From a virus, in IMG/VR virus record IMGVR_UViG_3300044703_000081, positions 1 through 61,899 of that record: a DNA stretch of 61,899 bases, one strand, 5' to 3'. Position numbers and translations under genes: made by a program. This document shows, in pieces, positions 23,221-31,727 of this stretch (position 1 is its first letter; every line of letters begins with the position of its first letter). The notes under the pieces were generated by a model. That model saw nothing but the letters and a program-made list of their open reading frames with translations, was not told where the DNA came from and made no database searches.

Positions 23221-24047
23221 GGTCCGGCGGGCGGCACGATGGTGAGATCGGCCGGGTCGATCGTGAGCGCGCCCGCGTCGCCATCCTCGCCGCCGAGCAG
23301 CGCGGCCTCGCCGGTGGCGGTGTCGTCTTGCGGCGCCAGGCCCGATGCGCGGATCGCGTCATCGGACAGCGCCAGCGCCGCCTGCGCCTGCCGCCAGCCC
23401 GGCATGTCGTCGGGCTGCTCGATCATGCCCTTGATCAGGTCGGCGAGCGGGGTCAGTCCCGGTTCCGCCCGCATCGCGGCGTCGAGCCGCAGCCAGTGGT
23501 TTGCCAGCGGCACGCCGAACATCGGCTCCGCCATGATGCGGCAGTCGAGATCGTATTCCACCGCCGGCACCCGCAGCCGCTTTTCCTGGCGCGAGTCTTC
23601 GTACAGGAGTGGCGTCGACGTAATCTTCTCGATGCCCGGCACAAACTCGGCGAACAGCCGCGGCCACGGATTGGCCGGATCGGTCGTGTCGCGCACCAGC
23701 GCGGCGGTGCACTGCCGCCAGGTTAAATCAATCAGCGCCGCGGCGCCGGCCCCGCGCGCTTCGAAAGCGAGCGGCGAAGGCCCGCCGATATCCACCTCGG
23801 CGCGCGGCGGAATGAAGATCTGCACCGTCAGCAGCACGGTGCGCAGGCCTGCGAGCAGGTCGCGGCCTTCGCCTTCGTGGCTGCTGGTGCCGGTGAACAC
23901 CGCGATCAGCGGCAGCGCCGCTGCGCCCTCGGCCAGCACGTCGTCGAGCGGCTCGACCGGCGCATTGAGCACGCGCGACCCGGCGAAGGTCTTTCCGGTC
24001 AGCGCGCGAGTGACGATCAGGCGCAACGCGAAGGCGATCAGGCTCAT
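23217..24047 (-). CDS. Head-tail or tail protein, unknown
   Basis: A 276-residue protein. The start at 24047 overlaps the upstream stop by 4 bases (ATGA). The N-terminal half (SLIAFALRLIVTRALTGKTF, then VLLTVQIFIPPRAEVDIGGP) has the look of tail-completion proteins, and the C-terminus is acidic. I cannot name a family with certainty. Order (capsid, joining protein, this gene, baseplate V) suggests a connector or tail-terminator role. Confidence 0.65.
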   Translation of the reverse strand: MSLIAFALRLIVTRALTGKTFAGSRVLNAPVEPLDDVLAEGAAALPLIAVFTGTSSHEGEGRDLLAGLRTVLLTVQIFIPPRAEVDIGGPSPLAFEARGAGAAALIDLTWRQCTAALVRDTTDPANPWPRLFAEFVPGIEKITSTPLLYEDSRQEKRLRVPAVEYDLDCRIMAEPMFGVPLANHWLRLDAAMRAEPGLTPLADLIKGMIEQPDDMPGWRQAQAALALSDDAIRASGLAPQDDTATGEAALLGGEDGDAGALTIDPADLTIVPPAGP

Positions 24048-24457
24048 GATCCTGCCTTCTCCGGGCTGCAGCGCGCGTTCCAGCGGCTGCCGTCGGAATC
24101 CGCTTCCGCCACCAGATAGCGCGCGCCGTCCAGGAGCCGCACGATGCGGTCGCCCTGGCGCGGCCACAGCGTACGCAGCGGCGGCAGCGTGGCGATGACG
24201 AAGGAAAACTCGACCAACCCGCCAGCGAGCTGCGCGCCTGCGCCGGTGCTGGAGCCGGCGATGTTGGATTGCCGGTGCATCATCGGCGCGATCGGATTGA
24301 GATCGAAGATCGCCACACCATCGTAGGCCGGCCGGTCTGGATCTGCGCCGCCGGCCAGAAACTCGCCCGCCAGCCGCGGCTCGACCGTCACCCGCTCGCC
24401 GTGCTCGGCATTGACCGCCGCCTCCATGCGGGCGAGGCGGGCGGCGAAGCGGCTCAT
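24044..24457 (-). CDS. Head-tail joining protein-like
   Basis: A 137-residue protein beginning MSRFAARLARMEAAVNAEHG. Later segments (NPIAPMMHRQSNIAGSSTGA, PRQGDRIVRLLDGARYLVAE) resemble small head-tail joining proteins placed directly after the capsid gene in lambda-like heads. It overlaps the capsid gene by one base and the next gene by four. A connector role between head and tail is inferred from order and size. Confidence 0.6.
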   Translation of the reverse strand: MSRFAARLARMEAAVNAEHGERVTVEPRLAGEFLAGGADPDRPAYDGVAIFDLNPIAPMMHRQSNIAGSSTGAGAQLAGGLVEFSFVIATLPPLRTLWPRQGDRIVRLLDGARYLVAEADSDGSRWNARCSPEKAGS

Positions 24458-25512
24458 CAGGCTTGACGCTTGGCCTTGAGCAGCACGCGCGGGCGGGTGC
24501 AGATGTTGAGCTCGTTCATCTGCACGTCGAGATTGGTGCCCTTGCCGTTCGGCATGTCGTAGATCTTGCCGTACAGCCTCTTGCCCAGCGTGTTGACGGT
24601 CTCGTTGTAGTCGGCCGGTGCCCAATAGGTGCGGAACAGGCCGGGCACGCCCTCCGGAATGATGTAGGCCTTGTCGCTCTCGACATAGTCGTGCATGTCG
24701 CCCTTCACGTCGCTGACGGTGCCGCGGTAGTTCTCCCAGATGACGTCTGAGAACTCGAAGGCGCCCCAGCTCTTGCCGTCGGCCTCGATATAGCCCTCGC
24801 GCAGGATCTGCGCCTGGGTCCAGCCCTTGTAGGTTTCACGCACCTCTTTGTTGCCGAGCAGGTCGTCAAAGAAGTTGTCGCCGCAGAACCCGCGCAGCTT
24901 GCCGGTGAAGGGAATGCCGTCGAGCTCCCGCCCGATCAGGCGTTTGAGCCCCGCGGACTTCTTGCGCAGCGGGCCGTTGTCGATATTGGCCTGGCCCAGG
25001 TCCATCGCCTGCTCGGCAATCTGCGACACGCCGAAGGTGGTGAACAGGTTGAGTTCCTGGGTGACGCCGTCTTTGTCGGGTGCATAGGTGACGACGCCCT
25101 TGATGGCGCCGATCTGCGAATACTCCGTCGTGGCCGCCATCGACTGCGAATGCTCGCCGGATCGCTCGGCGATCTTGTCCATCACGCTCTCGAGCTCGGT
25201 CTCGGTGCCGAAGGCGCGAACGCCCTGCACTTCGTCGGCGATCACCGCGTCGTTGATCTCGAAATGCGGCACCCGCACGTCGAGCATCGAGCGCTTGCCC
25301 TTGTCCACTGTGGTGCCGGGCGCGCCGCGCGGGGACGGCGGCACCAGGATCAGTTGCGATCCCTTGCGCTCGATCGCCACCGACAGCGAGCGCACCCGCG
25401 TCGCCTGAAAGATGCCGAGCTGCGCGAGGCGGCCGGGCACGAACTTGATCTGGTTGATGGCGTCGGTGAGCGGGACGATCTGGAACGGATCGGCCTTGAA
25501 GATGTCGAGCAT
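24457..25512 (-). CDS. Major capsid protein (lambda gpE family)
   Basis: A 351-residue major capsid protein of the lambda gpE family with an HK97-like fold. Diagnostic text includes DIFKADPFQIVPLTDAINQI at the N-terminus and YIIPEGVPGLFRTYWAPADY near the C-terminus. I start it at the ATG at 25512 because the longer reading upstream has no conserved features. It follows the decoration gene, as D precedes E in lambda, and would assemble on the nested scaffold encoded upstream. Confidence 0.92.
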   Translation of the reverse strand: MLDIFKADPFQIVPLTDAINQIKFVPGRLAQLGIFQATRVRSLSVAIERKGSQLILVPPSPRGAPGTTVDKGKRSMLDVRVPHFEINDAVIADEVQGVRAFGTETELESVMDKIAERSGEHSQSMAATTEYSQIGAIKGVVTYAPDKDGVTQELNLFTTFGVSQIAEQAMDLGQANIDNGPLRKKSAGLKRLIGRELDGIPFTGKLRGFCGDNFFDDLLGNKEVRETYKGWTQAQILREGYIEADGKSWGAFEFSDVIWENYRGTVSDVKGDMHDYVESDKAYIIPEGVPGLFRTYWAPADYNETVNTLGKRLYGKIYDMPNGKGTNLDVQMNELNICTRPRVLLKAKRQA

Positions 25513-25580
25513 GGCAGGGTCCTCTATCGCGGCGTGGCCGCCGCCCCTCAGTGGGGTAGGGTTTGCGGGTTTCGGCGGCG

Positions 25581-26249
25581 TCAGCGGACTTTGATGCCGT
25601 GCTCGCGCAGTTGCAGGATGGCGGCTGCCTTCTGGTCGGCGGTGATGCCGGCCGGCCATCCCAGGCAGTTGCCGTTGAGCACCGCGTCGTCGGTGATGGC
25701 GGCGATCTTGCGGTCGGTATCGGTGGCGGCGAGCGGATAGATCGCCATCGCGGCGGCGTTCTGCACGCCGTTGGTGGCCGTGAGGTCGAGCGGCAGGTAG
25801 CCGCCGACGCCGGCCGGGTTGCCGATCGTCACCGGGATGGTGAACTCGTCGCCGGCGACGAAATCGGTGGCGCCGTCGGCGATCGTGAACTTGACCTGCT
25901 TGTTGTAAGCGACGCCGACCCGGGCATAGCCGTCGACCGTGCCATCCGGACGTGTCACCGCGAATTGCCCGGCATTGGCGCCGTCGGTCACCAGGGTAGC
26001 CTTGTAGCTGCCCTCCTTGACGGTGCCGCTATAGGCCGGGGTCGCCAGCGTGAGAACGCCGTTGCCGGTGCCGACAAAGGTTGCCGGCCCGACCGCCACG
26101 GCATCCGTGTCGGGCTCCAGCAGACCGAGGATCTGGTTGGCATTGACGTCGACCGCGCCGGGAATGGTCACGGCTTCGCGCGAACGATTGCCGTTGGCCT
26201 CGTGGATGATGGCTTCACCCGGGTGCCGGGTCTCGGTGAAAACGGTCAT
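25581..26249 (-). CDS. Head decoration protein (lambda gpD-like) with extra surface domain
   Basis: A 222-residue protein. The N-terminal (TETRHPGEAIIHEANGNRSR, then TIPGAVDVNANQILG) and C-terminal (DDAVLNGNCLGWPAGITADQ) parts match the D family that clamps capsid trimers. Between them, about residues 50-150, is a module with GQFAVTRPDGTVDGYARVGV and FTIADGATDFVAGDEFTIPV, the same module that is duplicated in the tail sheath. It probably protrudes from the capsid. The gene precedes the capsid gene. Confidence 0.85.
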   Translation of the reverse strand: MTVFTETRHPGEAIIHEANGNRSREAVTIPGAVDVNANQILGLLEPDTDAVAVGPATFVGTGNGVLTLATPAYSGTVKEGSYKATLVTDGANAGQFAVTRPDGTVDGYARVGVAYNKQVKFTIADGATDFVAGDEFTIPVTIGNPAGVGGYLPLDLTATNGVQNAAAMAIYPLAATDTDRKIAAITDDAVLNGNCLGWPAGITADQKAAAILQLREHGIKVR

Positions 26250-26326
26250 GGTGGATCTCCGTCAAATGACCGGGTGACCGCGCGTCTCAGGTCTCAGACC
26301 GACGGCGGAAGGGGGAGGTGTGCGCG

Positions 26327-26830
26327 TCAGACGCCCGTGCGTGCCGCCGGATCGCTGACGCGGGCGTTGACCTTGGCGACCGACGAACTCCACGACGCCG
26401 CGCCGGTTTTCGCGGGCGGCGTGTGATTGCCGAGGCCGAGCGCGCCGGCATCTTCTTTGCGCTGCTCATATCCGGCCGCTGCGCTCGCGGCCGGCGAGAC
26501 CTTGAGCGTTGCGATCGCGTCGGCGGCGGACATCTCGGTGTTGAGCGCCAGATGTTGCGCCATCGCCTCGCGGCCCTTGGCCTCCGGCGCGTTGAGAATC
26601 GTCTTGATGCGCGTCGCACCGGCATCCTGCTGGCCTGCGGGCAGTGCCGGCGGAGTCGGAGGAGTCGGCGGAGTAGGCGGCGCGGCGGCCGCGACCGGCG
26701 TCGTCTTGAGCGTCGCGATCGCGTCCTCGGCCGACAGCGTAGTGTTGTTGGCGAGGTGCGCCGCGAGTGACTCACGGCCCTTGGCTTCCGGCGCACCGGT
26801 GATGGCGGCGACGCGTTGTTCGTTGGTCAT
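26327..26830 (-). CDS. Nested scaffold protein (Nu3-like), in-frame internal start
   Basis: An internal ATG at 26830 has a strong ribosome-binding site (GGAGGA, seven bases upstream) and opens the same frame as the protease gene. The predicted 167-residue protein starts MTNEQRVAAITGAPEAKGRE and is Ala-rich and helical with two copies of a 35-residue unit. Lambda makes its Nu3 scaffold from gene C in the same way. Expression is inferred from the ribosome-binding site and gene order. Confidence 0.75.
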   Translation of the reverse strand: MTNEQRVAAITGAPEAKGRESLAAHLANNTTLSAEDAIATLKTTPVAAAAPPTPPTPPTPPALPAGQQDAGATRIKTILNAPEAKGREAMAQHLALNTEMSAADAIATLKVSPAASAAAGYEQRKEDAGALGLGNHTPPAKTGAASWSSSVAKVNARVSDPAARTGV

Positions 26831-27736
26831 GCTGGGTCCTCCAGTGGTGGTGCGCCGGCGGGGCCCTTTGCCCTGCGCCAGCGCGGCGAGAGTTTCGTCG
26901 AGCGTTGCGATGCGATCGGCGAGGCCGGCTTTGATGGCTTCGGCGCCGATGTAGATGCGGGCCTCGGTGGCCTTGGCACCGGCTGCGCCGAGCGCGGGAC
27001 GGCCGAGACCGACGGTCTCGAAGAAGCGCTCGTCGAAGGCCGTCACGATCCGCAGCAATTCCGCATGGATGTCGGGCGTCATCGTCTGCAAGGGATGACC
27101 GTCCGGCTTGTGCTTCTGATTGAACACCAGCGTCGGCTTGATGCCCTTCTGGTTCATCTCGGTCGTGCGATCGAGATGCATTAGGATCGAGCCGATGTGA
27201 CCGACCGACGACGTCGGCGAGATCACGATCTCAGTGCAGGCGCTGGCGAGGCCGTAGCCCGCGCTCATCGCCATGTCGTTGACGAAGGCGATCACCGGCT
27301 TGCGCTGGGCCACGTCGCGGATCTTCGCGGCGGTCCCGAACATGCCGGCGGCCTCCCCGCCCGGTGTGGATAGGTCGAGCACGACCGCCTTGACGTCGGG
27401 ATCCCTGTCGGCATCGCTCATCTGCGCGTCGATGCCCTCATACGACACCAGGCCGGAGCGGGCATCGATCCAGGCACCGCGATTCACCAGCCCGCCGGCG
27501 ACCGTGACGATGCCGACGCCACCCGCGGCGCGGGTAAGCCGGTAACCGCCGTCCGGACGACGTTGTGAGCCGATGAAGCGCGACGCCTCCGGCGACAGGT
27601 CGGCAAGATCGTCAGGCAGCGCCATGTCGACCGCAATGCGCCCGCCAAGCACGGCGAGCAGCACTTCGGCTTTGGCCGGATGCAGCAACAGAGGCACGCC
27701 GATCACGCGATCAGCGAGGCGCGCCAGGATCGTCAT
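26327..27736 (-). CDS. Head maturation protease (S49 family, lambda gpC-like) with C-terminal scaffold part
   Basis: A 469-residue protein. Residues about 60-300 form an S49 (SppA/ClpP-fold) serine protease: STPGGEAAGMFG and the catalytic Ser in NDMAMSAGYGLASAC, followed by ISPTSSVGHIGSI. The C-terminal about 165 residues resemble a scaffold. They contain two related units (APEAKGRESLAAHLANNTTL and APEAKGREAMAQHLALNTEM) joined by a Pro/Thr linker. As in lambda C/Nu3 the scaffold can also be made alone from an internal start. The start ATG at 27736 follows the gpW-like gene. Confidence 0.88.
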   Translation of the reverse strand: MTILARLADRVIGVPLLLHPAKAEVLLAVLGGRIAVDMALPDDLADLSPEASRFIGSQRRPDGGYRLTRAAGGVGIVTVAGGLVNRGAWIDARSGLVSYEGIDAQMSDADRDPDVKAVVLDLSTPGGEAAGMFGTAAKIRDVAQRKPVIAFVNDMAMSAGYGLASACTEIVISPTSSVGHIGSILMHLDRTTEMNQKGIKPTLVFNQKHKPDGHPLQTMTPDIHAELLRIVTAFDERFFETVGLGRPALGAAGAKATEARIYIGAEAIKAGLADRIATLDETLAALAQGKGPRRRTTTGGPSMTNEQRVAAITGAPEAKGRESLAAHLANNTTLSAEDAIATLKTTPVAAAAPPTPPTPPTPPALPAGQQDAGATRIKTILNAPEAKGREAMAQHLALNTEMSAADAIATLKVSPAASAAAGYEQRKEDAGALGLGNHTPPAKTGAASWSSSVAKVNARVSDPAARTGV

Positions 27737-27749
27737 GTTCGATGTTCTT

Positions 27750-28046
27750 TCAACAGCTGCCGACGCCGAAGGGGCCACCCCGATCGCGCCTCGTGCCGGC
27801 GGTGATGGCGAAACGGCGCGGCGTGCCGCTCGGATTGGCGGCCGGGCAGTCGGCCTCGAGCTGCTTGATCAGCGCGCCGAAAGCGGTGAGATCGGTCTTG
27901 CTCCAGGTGGTCTCGCGGTCGCGGAACTTGACCGTCTGCTCGACGCCGCCGGTGAGCAGCGCCATGTAGGCCGGGCGCAGCGCGCGCAGCGCCGCGCACG
28001 GGTCGTAGGTATCGCCGCCGAACAGCGCCTCAAAGTCGATCGGCAT
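27750..28046 (-). CDS. gpW-like head-tail joining protein
   Basis: A 98-residue protein. The segment CAALRALRPAYMALLTGGVE followed by VKFRDRETTWSKTDLTAFGA matches the pattern of gpW-type proteins, which lie between terminase and portal and help stabilise DNA in the head. In this phage it lies after the portal. The ATG at 28046 shares one base with the portal stop; a GTG one codon earlier is also possible. The C-terminal Gly/Arg-rich tail is longer than in lambda gpW. Confidence 0.65.
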   Translation of the reverse strand: MPIDFEALFGGDTYDPCAALRALRPAYMALLTGGVEQTVKFRDRETTWSKTDLTAFGALIKQLEADCPAANPSGTPRRFAITAGTRRDRGGPFGVGSC

Positions 28047-29647
28047 CACGCGGCCTCTTGCGACTTGCGCTGCGGCTCATCCTTCGGATCGCCGCCGTCC
28101 TTGTTGCCGGCGCTCGGCGGCGGCTCCGGGGGATACGGATCCGGCAGCCCGAGCTTGAGCGCATATTTCCGCTCGCGGGCGCGCTGTTCCATGTTGTCGC
28201 GCCAGTTGATGCCGTAGCCGGCATTCATGGTGGCGAGATTGCCGATGCCGATCGCCTTTTTGGTCTCCTCGGCGCGGGCGGTCTTGAGATCGTCGGCCTG
28301 CGGCTTCGCCGGCCCTTGCCAGCTATGCGCGGTCGCGAACTCCTTCTGCACGAAAAACGCCTCGAGCCCGCCCGGAAATTCGATGCGGCCGGTGCCAACC
28401 TCCTCCTCGAGCCAGGTATCGAGGACCGCGTCGCCGAACGGCACCGGCACGTTGGCGCGGCGCTTTTCGGCGATGCCGTATTCCATCTCGATGCCCATGC
28501 GCGAGGCCGAGTAGGAGGAATTGCGGTAATCGCCGGTGGCGCTCTCGTAGGTGACGCCGGCGCAGCGCGCCAGCTCGCGATAGAGCCAGGCCATCAGCGG
28601 GTCGAAAGTCGCGGCCGGATGATTGTTAGTGTGAAACTGCAGCTCGTCGTTCGGAAACAGATGCGCGATGCGGCCATGTTGCGAAAAGTCGATCTTGGCG
28701 CCGTCGTACCAGTCGCCTTTGAGCTCGCCGAACGCTTCGAGCATATTGCCCTTGCCCTGGTCGCGCTCGGTCAGCATACCCTCGAACGCGGTCTGCCCGG
28801 TGAGGTTGCTCTTGATCGAGGCGGCGAAGATGGTCTGCAGCAGCGACGTCGTCACGGTGGCGTCGAACGACTGGTCGATCTGCCGCGTGGTCTTGAGCAC
28901 GGGCGCCAGCGAGGAAATACCGCGCGTGGCGCCGAGCGACGGCTCGAACACATGCACGATATTGCGGCGGCCGTCGGCGTCGGTCGCCTGGATTTCCACG
29001 TCGTCTTTGAAGCCGTAAGGATTGGTGCGCTCGATGAAGTAGGAGACCGGCGCGCTCCAGCCGTCGACCTTGACGCCCTGCACCACGCGCTCGTACGGCA
29101 AATTTTTCTGCGAGAGCCGCGTCGGCGGCAGCATCAGCACCTTGGTCATGCCAGGGACGCCCGGGCGCTTGATCATCGGCAGCGCCGCCAGCACCTCGCC
29201 GAACACCATCCAGGACGCGTAACCGAGCTGCTTCATCTGCCCGAGCGTCATGCGGCCGCCGGCATCGCAGGCGCGCGGGTTGTTAGCCCAGGAATTGAAG
29301 CGGTTCTCGACGTCTTCGCCCCATTCCGTGGCGCGCTCCTCGCTCCAGCCGAGCGCCTTGGCGTCGGGCGCCAGCGACAGCGTGAGCTTCGGCCCGACCA
29401 CGGACGCGACCGAGTGCTCGACAATGCCGGCGATCATGCCGGAATTCTGGATCTGCTCGCCCATCCGCGCGGCAGCCAGCGGCCAGGCGGCGCGCACGTC
29501 TTCCGAGTGCTCGCGCAGCACCGGCCGCCATCCGAACAGGAACGGCGACTTGTCGTTGCGAAAATAGGCCGCGCTCGGCGTCGGCCGACTCTCGAAGCGC
29601 GGCTCGACGCGGGTGCGCGGGACAAGAGGGACGCTAGTTGTTGCCAT
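28046..29647 (-). CDS. Portal protein (lambda gpB-like)
   Basis: A 533-residue portal of the lambda gpB family, forming the twelve-fold DNA gate. Diagnostic stretches are NSGMIAGIVEHSVASVVGPK, GWSAPVSYFIERTNPYGFKD and GVTYESATGDYRNSSYSASR, all typical for the family. Length fits. The start at 29647 overlaps the end of the large terminase gene by 14 bases. The C-terminus is charged and Pro-rich. Confidence 0.92.
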   Translation of the reverse strand: MATTSVPLVPRTRVEPRFESRPTPSAAYFRNDKSPFLFGWRPVLREHSEDVRAAWPLAAARMGEQIQNSGMIAGIVEHSVASVVGPKLTLSLAPDAKALGWSEERATEWGEDVENRFNSWANNPRACDAGGRMTLGQMKQLGYASWMVFGEVLAALPMIKRPGVPGMTKVLMLPPTRLSQKNLPYERVVQGVKVDGWSAPVSYFIERTNPYGFKDDVEIQATDADGRRNIVHVFEPSLGATRGISSLAPVLKTTRQIDQSFDATVTTSLLQTIFAASIKSNLTGQTAFEGMLTERDQGKGNMLEAFGELKGDWYDGAKIDFSQHGRIAHLFPNDELQFHTNNHPAATFDPLMAWLYRELARCAGVTYESATGDYRNSSYSASRMGIEMEYGIAEKRRANVPVPFGDAVLDTWLEEEVGTGRIEFPGGLEAFFVQKEFATAHSWQGPAKPQADDLKTARAEETKKAIGIGNLATMNAGYGINWRDNMEQRARERKYALKLGLPDPYPPEPPPSAGNKDGGDPKDEPQRKSQEAA

Positions 29648-31469
29648 GCAGCCGCCCGACGATCTTTTTCAAGTTGCCCTTCGGCGGATCGAAGCCGGCG
29701 GTGAGCTCGGCCTCGCGGCGGTCATTGTCGAAGCGGCAGATGTGGCGCACGGCGCGGGCATAAACCGACGCGTCGAGCGCTTCCGCCTGCCGGCCGGGGA
29801 TGCGATGCCATTCCACCTTCGGGCGACCACGCAAGACCACGAGCACGCGCCGCTCTGAGGTGAATTGCACGAACCATTCGTTGTCGAGCGTCTCCGAGAA
29901 GCGGATCGCGCCCAATTGCCCACGCTCGATCGATAGAAGCGTGAGGATGTCCTGCTTTCCCTGGTCGGTGCCGACGATGTAGACGGTGGCATCGGCATAT
30001 TTCTTGCGCTTGGCCTTCGAGCGTTCGATCGTCGGCCGCGGACCGCCGGCGCCCTTGATGGCGACGATGCGGCGCGCCGCGCGCGGACCGCAGAAATCGT
30101 AGACCTGCTGGGTGCGGTTGCCGTCACCGCTGTCGACCGCGGCGGCCTCAATGCCGATGCGGTTGCCGAGAGGATGCTTCCACGTCGTCGACAGGAAGGC
30201 GTCGAGCTCGGCCCAGGTCGTCTCCAGGTTGGTGGGGCCGCGAATGATGTGGTGACCGAGCACGAAGTTCTCGGTGCGCGACCAGCCCCACAGCGTGCAT
30301 TCGAAACGATCCGGCTGCACGTCGCAACCGACGGTGATGTAGAGCACGTCGGGCGGGATGTCCTCGCGCCACCGCGACTTCTCTTCGTCCCAGGCAACGC
30401 CGAACTTTTCCGCTCGCGCCATCAGCGCGTGCTCGTCGACATGCTCGAGCGCCGACGACCACGGCAGCGCCAGCACGGTGTTGTAGAAGACCTTCAGATA
30501 GGCGGTGCCGGCGCGCTGCGCTTCCAGATACTCTTGCGCCAGGATGCCCCACGTTGCCTTCGGCTGCAGCGAGATCAGCGTCGGGAAGCGGAAGCCCGCG
30601 TGTCCTTTCACTTCCGGCTTGGTGATGCGGAACGATCCGGCCTCGATCATCGCCGGCTTGTGACGCTCCTCAATCGGCTCCTTGCAGTGCGGACAGCGGC
30701 AGACAGCCAGCTCCGGCTTGCCGTCCGGCCATTCGATGTGCTGCCACTGCGGCTCGAAGAACACGCCGCAGAGCGGGCACGGCCACTCGAAGACGCGCTG
30801 GTCGCTCTCGTTGTAGCGCCGCACGATGATCGAGACGACGTCCTCGGTCGGCGACGATCCGAACACGCCTTTGCGGTCGGCGTAGCTGTCGGTGCGCTTG
30901 ATGCCGAGCTTGATGGGGTCACCCTCGCGGGTGAGCTCCATGGCGTCGACCTCGTCGCCGTAGATCTTCTTGGCCGTGTGGCGGCGCAGGTTGCGCGGTG
31001 AGCGCGCGGCCAGCACTTTCAGCGATCCGCCGCTCGGGAGGTAGCGTTGCGTCAGCGTGTTGCGGGAATCGTAGCGGCCGCCTGGCATCAGCCCGCGCAG
31101 CGCCGGCACTTCGTCGAAGGCCGGATCGATTTCGTCGACCACGAGCCCGCGGGCGTCGTCGTCGGTCGGCATCAGCACGATGACCGCGCACGGGTCGTTC
31201 ACCATGTCGGCGCCGACCGCGGCGCAAACCATGGTGGTGAAGCCGATGCGGGTGCCCTTGACGACGTCAACGAATTCGATGGTCGGGTCGCCGATGGCGT
31301 CGAGGATCTCCCGCTGCGGCTTCCAGGGCCGATAGCGTCCCGGCTGCGCCGAAGAATCCGGCAGCCGCCATTCCTTTGCTGCCCAAGCCGAATACGACAG
31401 CACCGGCGGCGGCCGCAGTGCCTTAGCGACGTCGCGGAAGATCTCGCCCAGAATTAAATTGGCTGACAC
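29634..31469 (-). CDS. Terminase large subunit (lambda gpA family)
   Basis: A 611-residue packaging motor and endonuclease of the lambda gpA (GpA) family. Seen are the start YSAWAAKEWRLPDSSAQPGR, the ATPase P-loop region VVKGTRIGFTTM, KKIYGDEVDAM as the acidic (Walker B-like) site, a zinc-like Cys cluster (CPLCGVFF and CRCPHCKE) and the nuclease acids in ITVGCDVQPDR. The GTG at 31469 is chosen because it opens the conserved N-terminus. The gpA family implies cos-type packaging, but I could not locate the cos site. Confidence 0.92.
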   Translation of the reverse strand: MSANLILGEIFRDVAKALRPPPVLSYSAWAAKEWRLPDSSAQPGRYRPWKPQREILDAIGDPTIEFVDVVKGTRIGFTTMVCAAVGADMVNDPCAVIVLMPTDDDARGLVVDEIDPAFDEVPALRGLMPGGRYDSRNTLTQRYLPSGGSLKVLAARSPRNLRRHTAKKIYGDEVDAMELTREGDPIKLGIKRTDSYADRKGVFGSSPTEDVVSIIVRRYNESDQRVFEWPCPLCGVFFEPQWQHIEWPDGKPELAVCRCPHCKEPIEERHKPAMIEAGSFRITKPEVKGHAGFRFPTLISLQPKATWGILAQEYLEAQRAGTAYLKVFYNTVLALPWSSALEHVDEHALMARAEKFGVAWDEEKSRWREDIPPDVLYITVGCDVQPDRFECTLWGWSRTENFVLGHHIIRGPTNLETTWAELDAFLSTTWKHPLGNRIGIEAAAVDSGDGNRTQQVYDFCGPRAARRIVAIKGAGGPRPTIERSKAKRKKYADATVYIVGTDQGKQDILTLLSIERGQLGAIRFSETLDNEWFVQFTSERRVLVVLRGRPKVEWHRIPGRQAEALDASVYARAVRHICRFDNDRREAELTAGFDPPKGNLKKIVGRLHGNN

Positions 31470-31579
31470 GGCGGTGTCAGTTTGGAGTGAATCCTGGTGC
31501 CGTCAGGAGCGTACCACTCGGTCCAGTGCTGCCACGCCTCGTGCCGCGTCACCTTCATCAGCTTGCAGTCCCAACACAC
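31454..31579 (-). CDS. Very small CxxC protein upstream of terminase
   Basis: A 41-residue reading frame from a GTG at 31579, with CWDCKLMKVTRHEAWQHWTE and a C-terminal TPPC. Short proteins with this CxxC and LMKVTRHE pattern recur in rhizobial phages, which is why I keep it. The frame extends upstream into the tRNA gene without any good start codon, so the true N-terminus is unsure. It overlaps the terminase start by 16 bases. Possibly a zinc-binding accessory. Confidence 0.5.
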   Translation of the reverse strand: MCWDCKLMKVTRHEAWQHWTEWYAPDGTRIHSKLTPPCQPI

Positions 31580-31650
31580 GCGCTCGGTCGTGTGCTCATC
31601 GACCGGATGGCGATCCGACCACGCGTGTTGCTTGCGCTTCTCGATCGAGC

Positions 31651-31727
31651 TGGTTGCGGGAGCCGGATTTGAACCGGCGACCTCAAGGTTATGAGCCATG
31701 CGCGCTACCGGACTGCGCCATCCCGCG
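31651..31727 (-). tRNA. Phage-encoded initiator-like tRNA-Met(CAU)
   Basis: A full 77-nt cloverleaf on the minus strand with encoded CCA. The acceptor stem is CGCGGGA against TCCCGCA, giving the C1-A72 mismatch that marks bacterial initiator tRNAs. The anticodon loop is CTCATAA (anticodon CAU). The anticodon stem CATGG/CCTTG keeps two of the three initiator G-C pairs and has a T-T mismatch at 29-41. The D stem GCGC/GCGC has C11-G24, which is elongator-like. It lies between the terminase genes in the late operon. Confidence 0.85.

Noticed and set aside
31661-31683. 23-base identity with the host tRNA at the right end, as a second attachment site
   Set aside because: It is the shared T arm and variable loop of two tRNAs. 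It does not flank a gene set, and the real junction pair at 698 and 61786 fits far better.
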